In this document: positions 63,624-64,000 of the stretch, piece after piece
Numbering within the stretch: the stretch's first letter is position 1
How the letters are laid out: the number at the start of each line of letters is the position of its first letter
Source of the DNA: Pseudomonas oryzagri
GTDB lineage: Bacteria > Pseudomonadota > Gammaproteobacteria > Pseudomonadales > Pseudomonadaceae
Assembly (NCBI RefSeq): GCF_020831405.1
Contig: NZ_JAJHPU010000031.1
Coordinates: 124,001 to 188,000, forward strand
Length of the DNA stretch: 64,000 nt
Direction: 5' to 3'
Made by a program: the position numbers and the translations under genes
Notes under the pieces: generated by a model
Database searches by the model: none
What the model saw: only the letters and a program-made list of their open reading frames with translations
Told to the model about the DNA's origin: nothing

Positions 63624-64000
63624 ATGAAGACCAGCCTGGACGAGCTGCAGGCCTTCACCCAAGTGGTGGACGGCGGCTCGATCACCGCCGCCGCCGAGCA
63701 GCTGGGGCAGACCGCCTCGGGCATCAGCCGCGCCCTCGGCCGTCTCGAGGAGAAGCTCGGCGTCACCCTGCTGCGCCGCACCACCCGGCGCCTGGAGCTG
63801 ACCGAGGAGGGCGCGCTGTTCCTCGCCCAGGCGCGGCGCATCGTCGCCGCCGTGGAGGACGCCGAGGAGCAGATGAGCCTGCGTCGGCAGGCCCCGGCCG
63901 GACGCCTGCGGGTCAACGCCGCCTCGCCCTTTATGCTGCATGTGCTCGTACCCTTGGTCGCCGGATTCCGTCAGCGCTATCCGCTGATCGAGCTGGAGCT
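63624..64000 (+). CDS. LysR family regulator (5' part only)
   Basis: The first 125 codons of a LysR protein reaching the window edge. The helix-turn-helix FTQVVDGGSITAAAEQLGQTASGISRALGRLEEKLG is clear, followed by RRTTRRLELTEEG and the start of the effector domain. GAGGAG precedes the ATG. It is divergent from the MFS/dkgB genes, a common arrangement in which such regulators control the exporter. Confidence 0.92.
   Translation, partial: MKTSLDELQAFTQVVDGGSITAAAEQLGQTASGISRALGRLEEKLGVTLLRRTTRRLELTEEGALFLAQARRIVAAVEDAEEQMSLRRQAPAGRLRVNAASPFMLHVLVPLVAGFRQRYPLIELE

Overview
The window is a high-GC bacterial chromosome segment whose gene content and order point to Pseudomonas in the broad sense. 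Supporting points are the three-gene pntAA-pntAB-pntB transhydrogenase, the trpI/trpBA divergon with its TrpI-type operator, the LysR/aspA divergon, a tandem pair of Pseudomonas-type DUF2388 genes, HutC-type operators at the hut locus, and REP-like palindromes between genes. Species cannot be fixed from this segment. There are about 60 supportable genes; the many long open frames on the other strand or frame are shadows caused by GC-rich codon usage. No tRNA, rRNA, CRISPR array, integrase or transposase was seen.

Layout. 1-2250: tail of a membrane protein, cytochrome c', a split YeeE/YedE sulfur-transport pair. 2252-6913: transhydrogenase operon and a succinyl-CoA:acetate CoA-transferase. 7052-12658: two DUF2388 proteins, a large exported HExxH/DUF4105 protein, an AEC transporter, an alpha/beta hydrolase, DUF3301 and an acyl-CoA thioesterase. 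13002-17455: gamma-glutamylpolyamine synthetase-like enzyme with a class III aminotransferase, PBP7, a GlsB-type membrane protein. 17678-22972: purEK with a hairpin leader, then an operon of photolyase/cryptochrome, DUF2256, a degenerate exonuclease/GIY-YIG protein and DUF6482, preceded by TGTACA repeats resembling LitR light-regulator sites. 23010-31825: a complete histidine-utilisation locus (hutD; hutI-G-U-H-T-C) flanked by two HutC boxes and using an arginase-family HutG in one step instead of HutF plus a deformylase.

31877-35607 is a low-GC island with every gene on the minus strand. Three sites have the architecture of integron attC recombination sites (inverse core, L boxes with an extrahelical C, core), each packed between small unrelated genes. 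No integrase is present, so this looks like a CALIN, a gene-cassette array without its integron integrase. It interrupts the space between hutC and the LysR/aspA pair.

35824-55085: aspA and its regulator, a MocR/PaiB/GNAT group, an XRE regulator, an alanine/glycine symporter, a periplasmic binding protein, asparaginase, a second AEC transporter, a complete type I secretion system without a recognisable substrate, two paralogous lipoproteins enclosing dodecin and a putative aminopeptidase. 55080-58211: trpI and trpBA. 58281-59942: a second low-GC island holding a translationally coupled three-gene module (a 23-residue ORF, a 135-residue protein and a DUF6575-like 397-residue protein) of unknown function. 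60191-64000: a small conserved protein, YjbQ, two near-identical REP-type repeats, DkgB, an MFS exporter and the start of a LysR gene.

The strongest candidates for undescribed biology are the cassette array, the three-gene low-GC module, the putative light-controlled repair operon and the purE leader hairpin.
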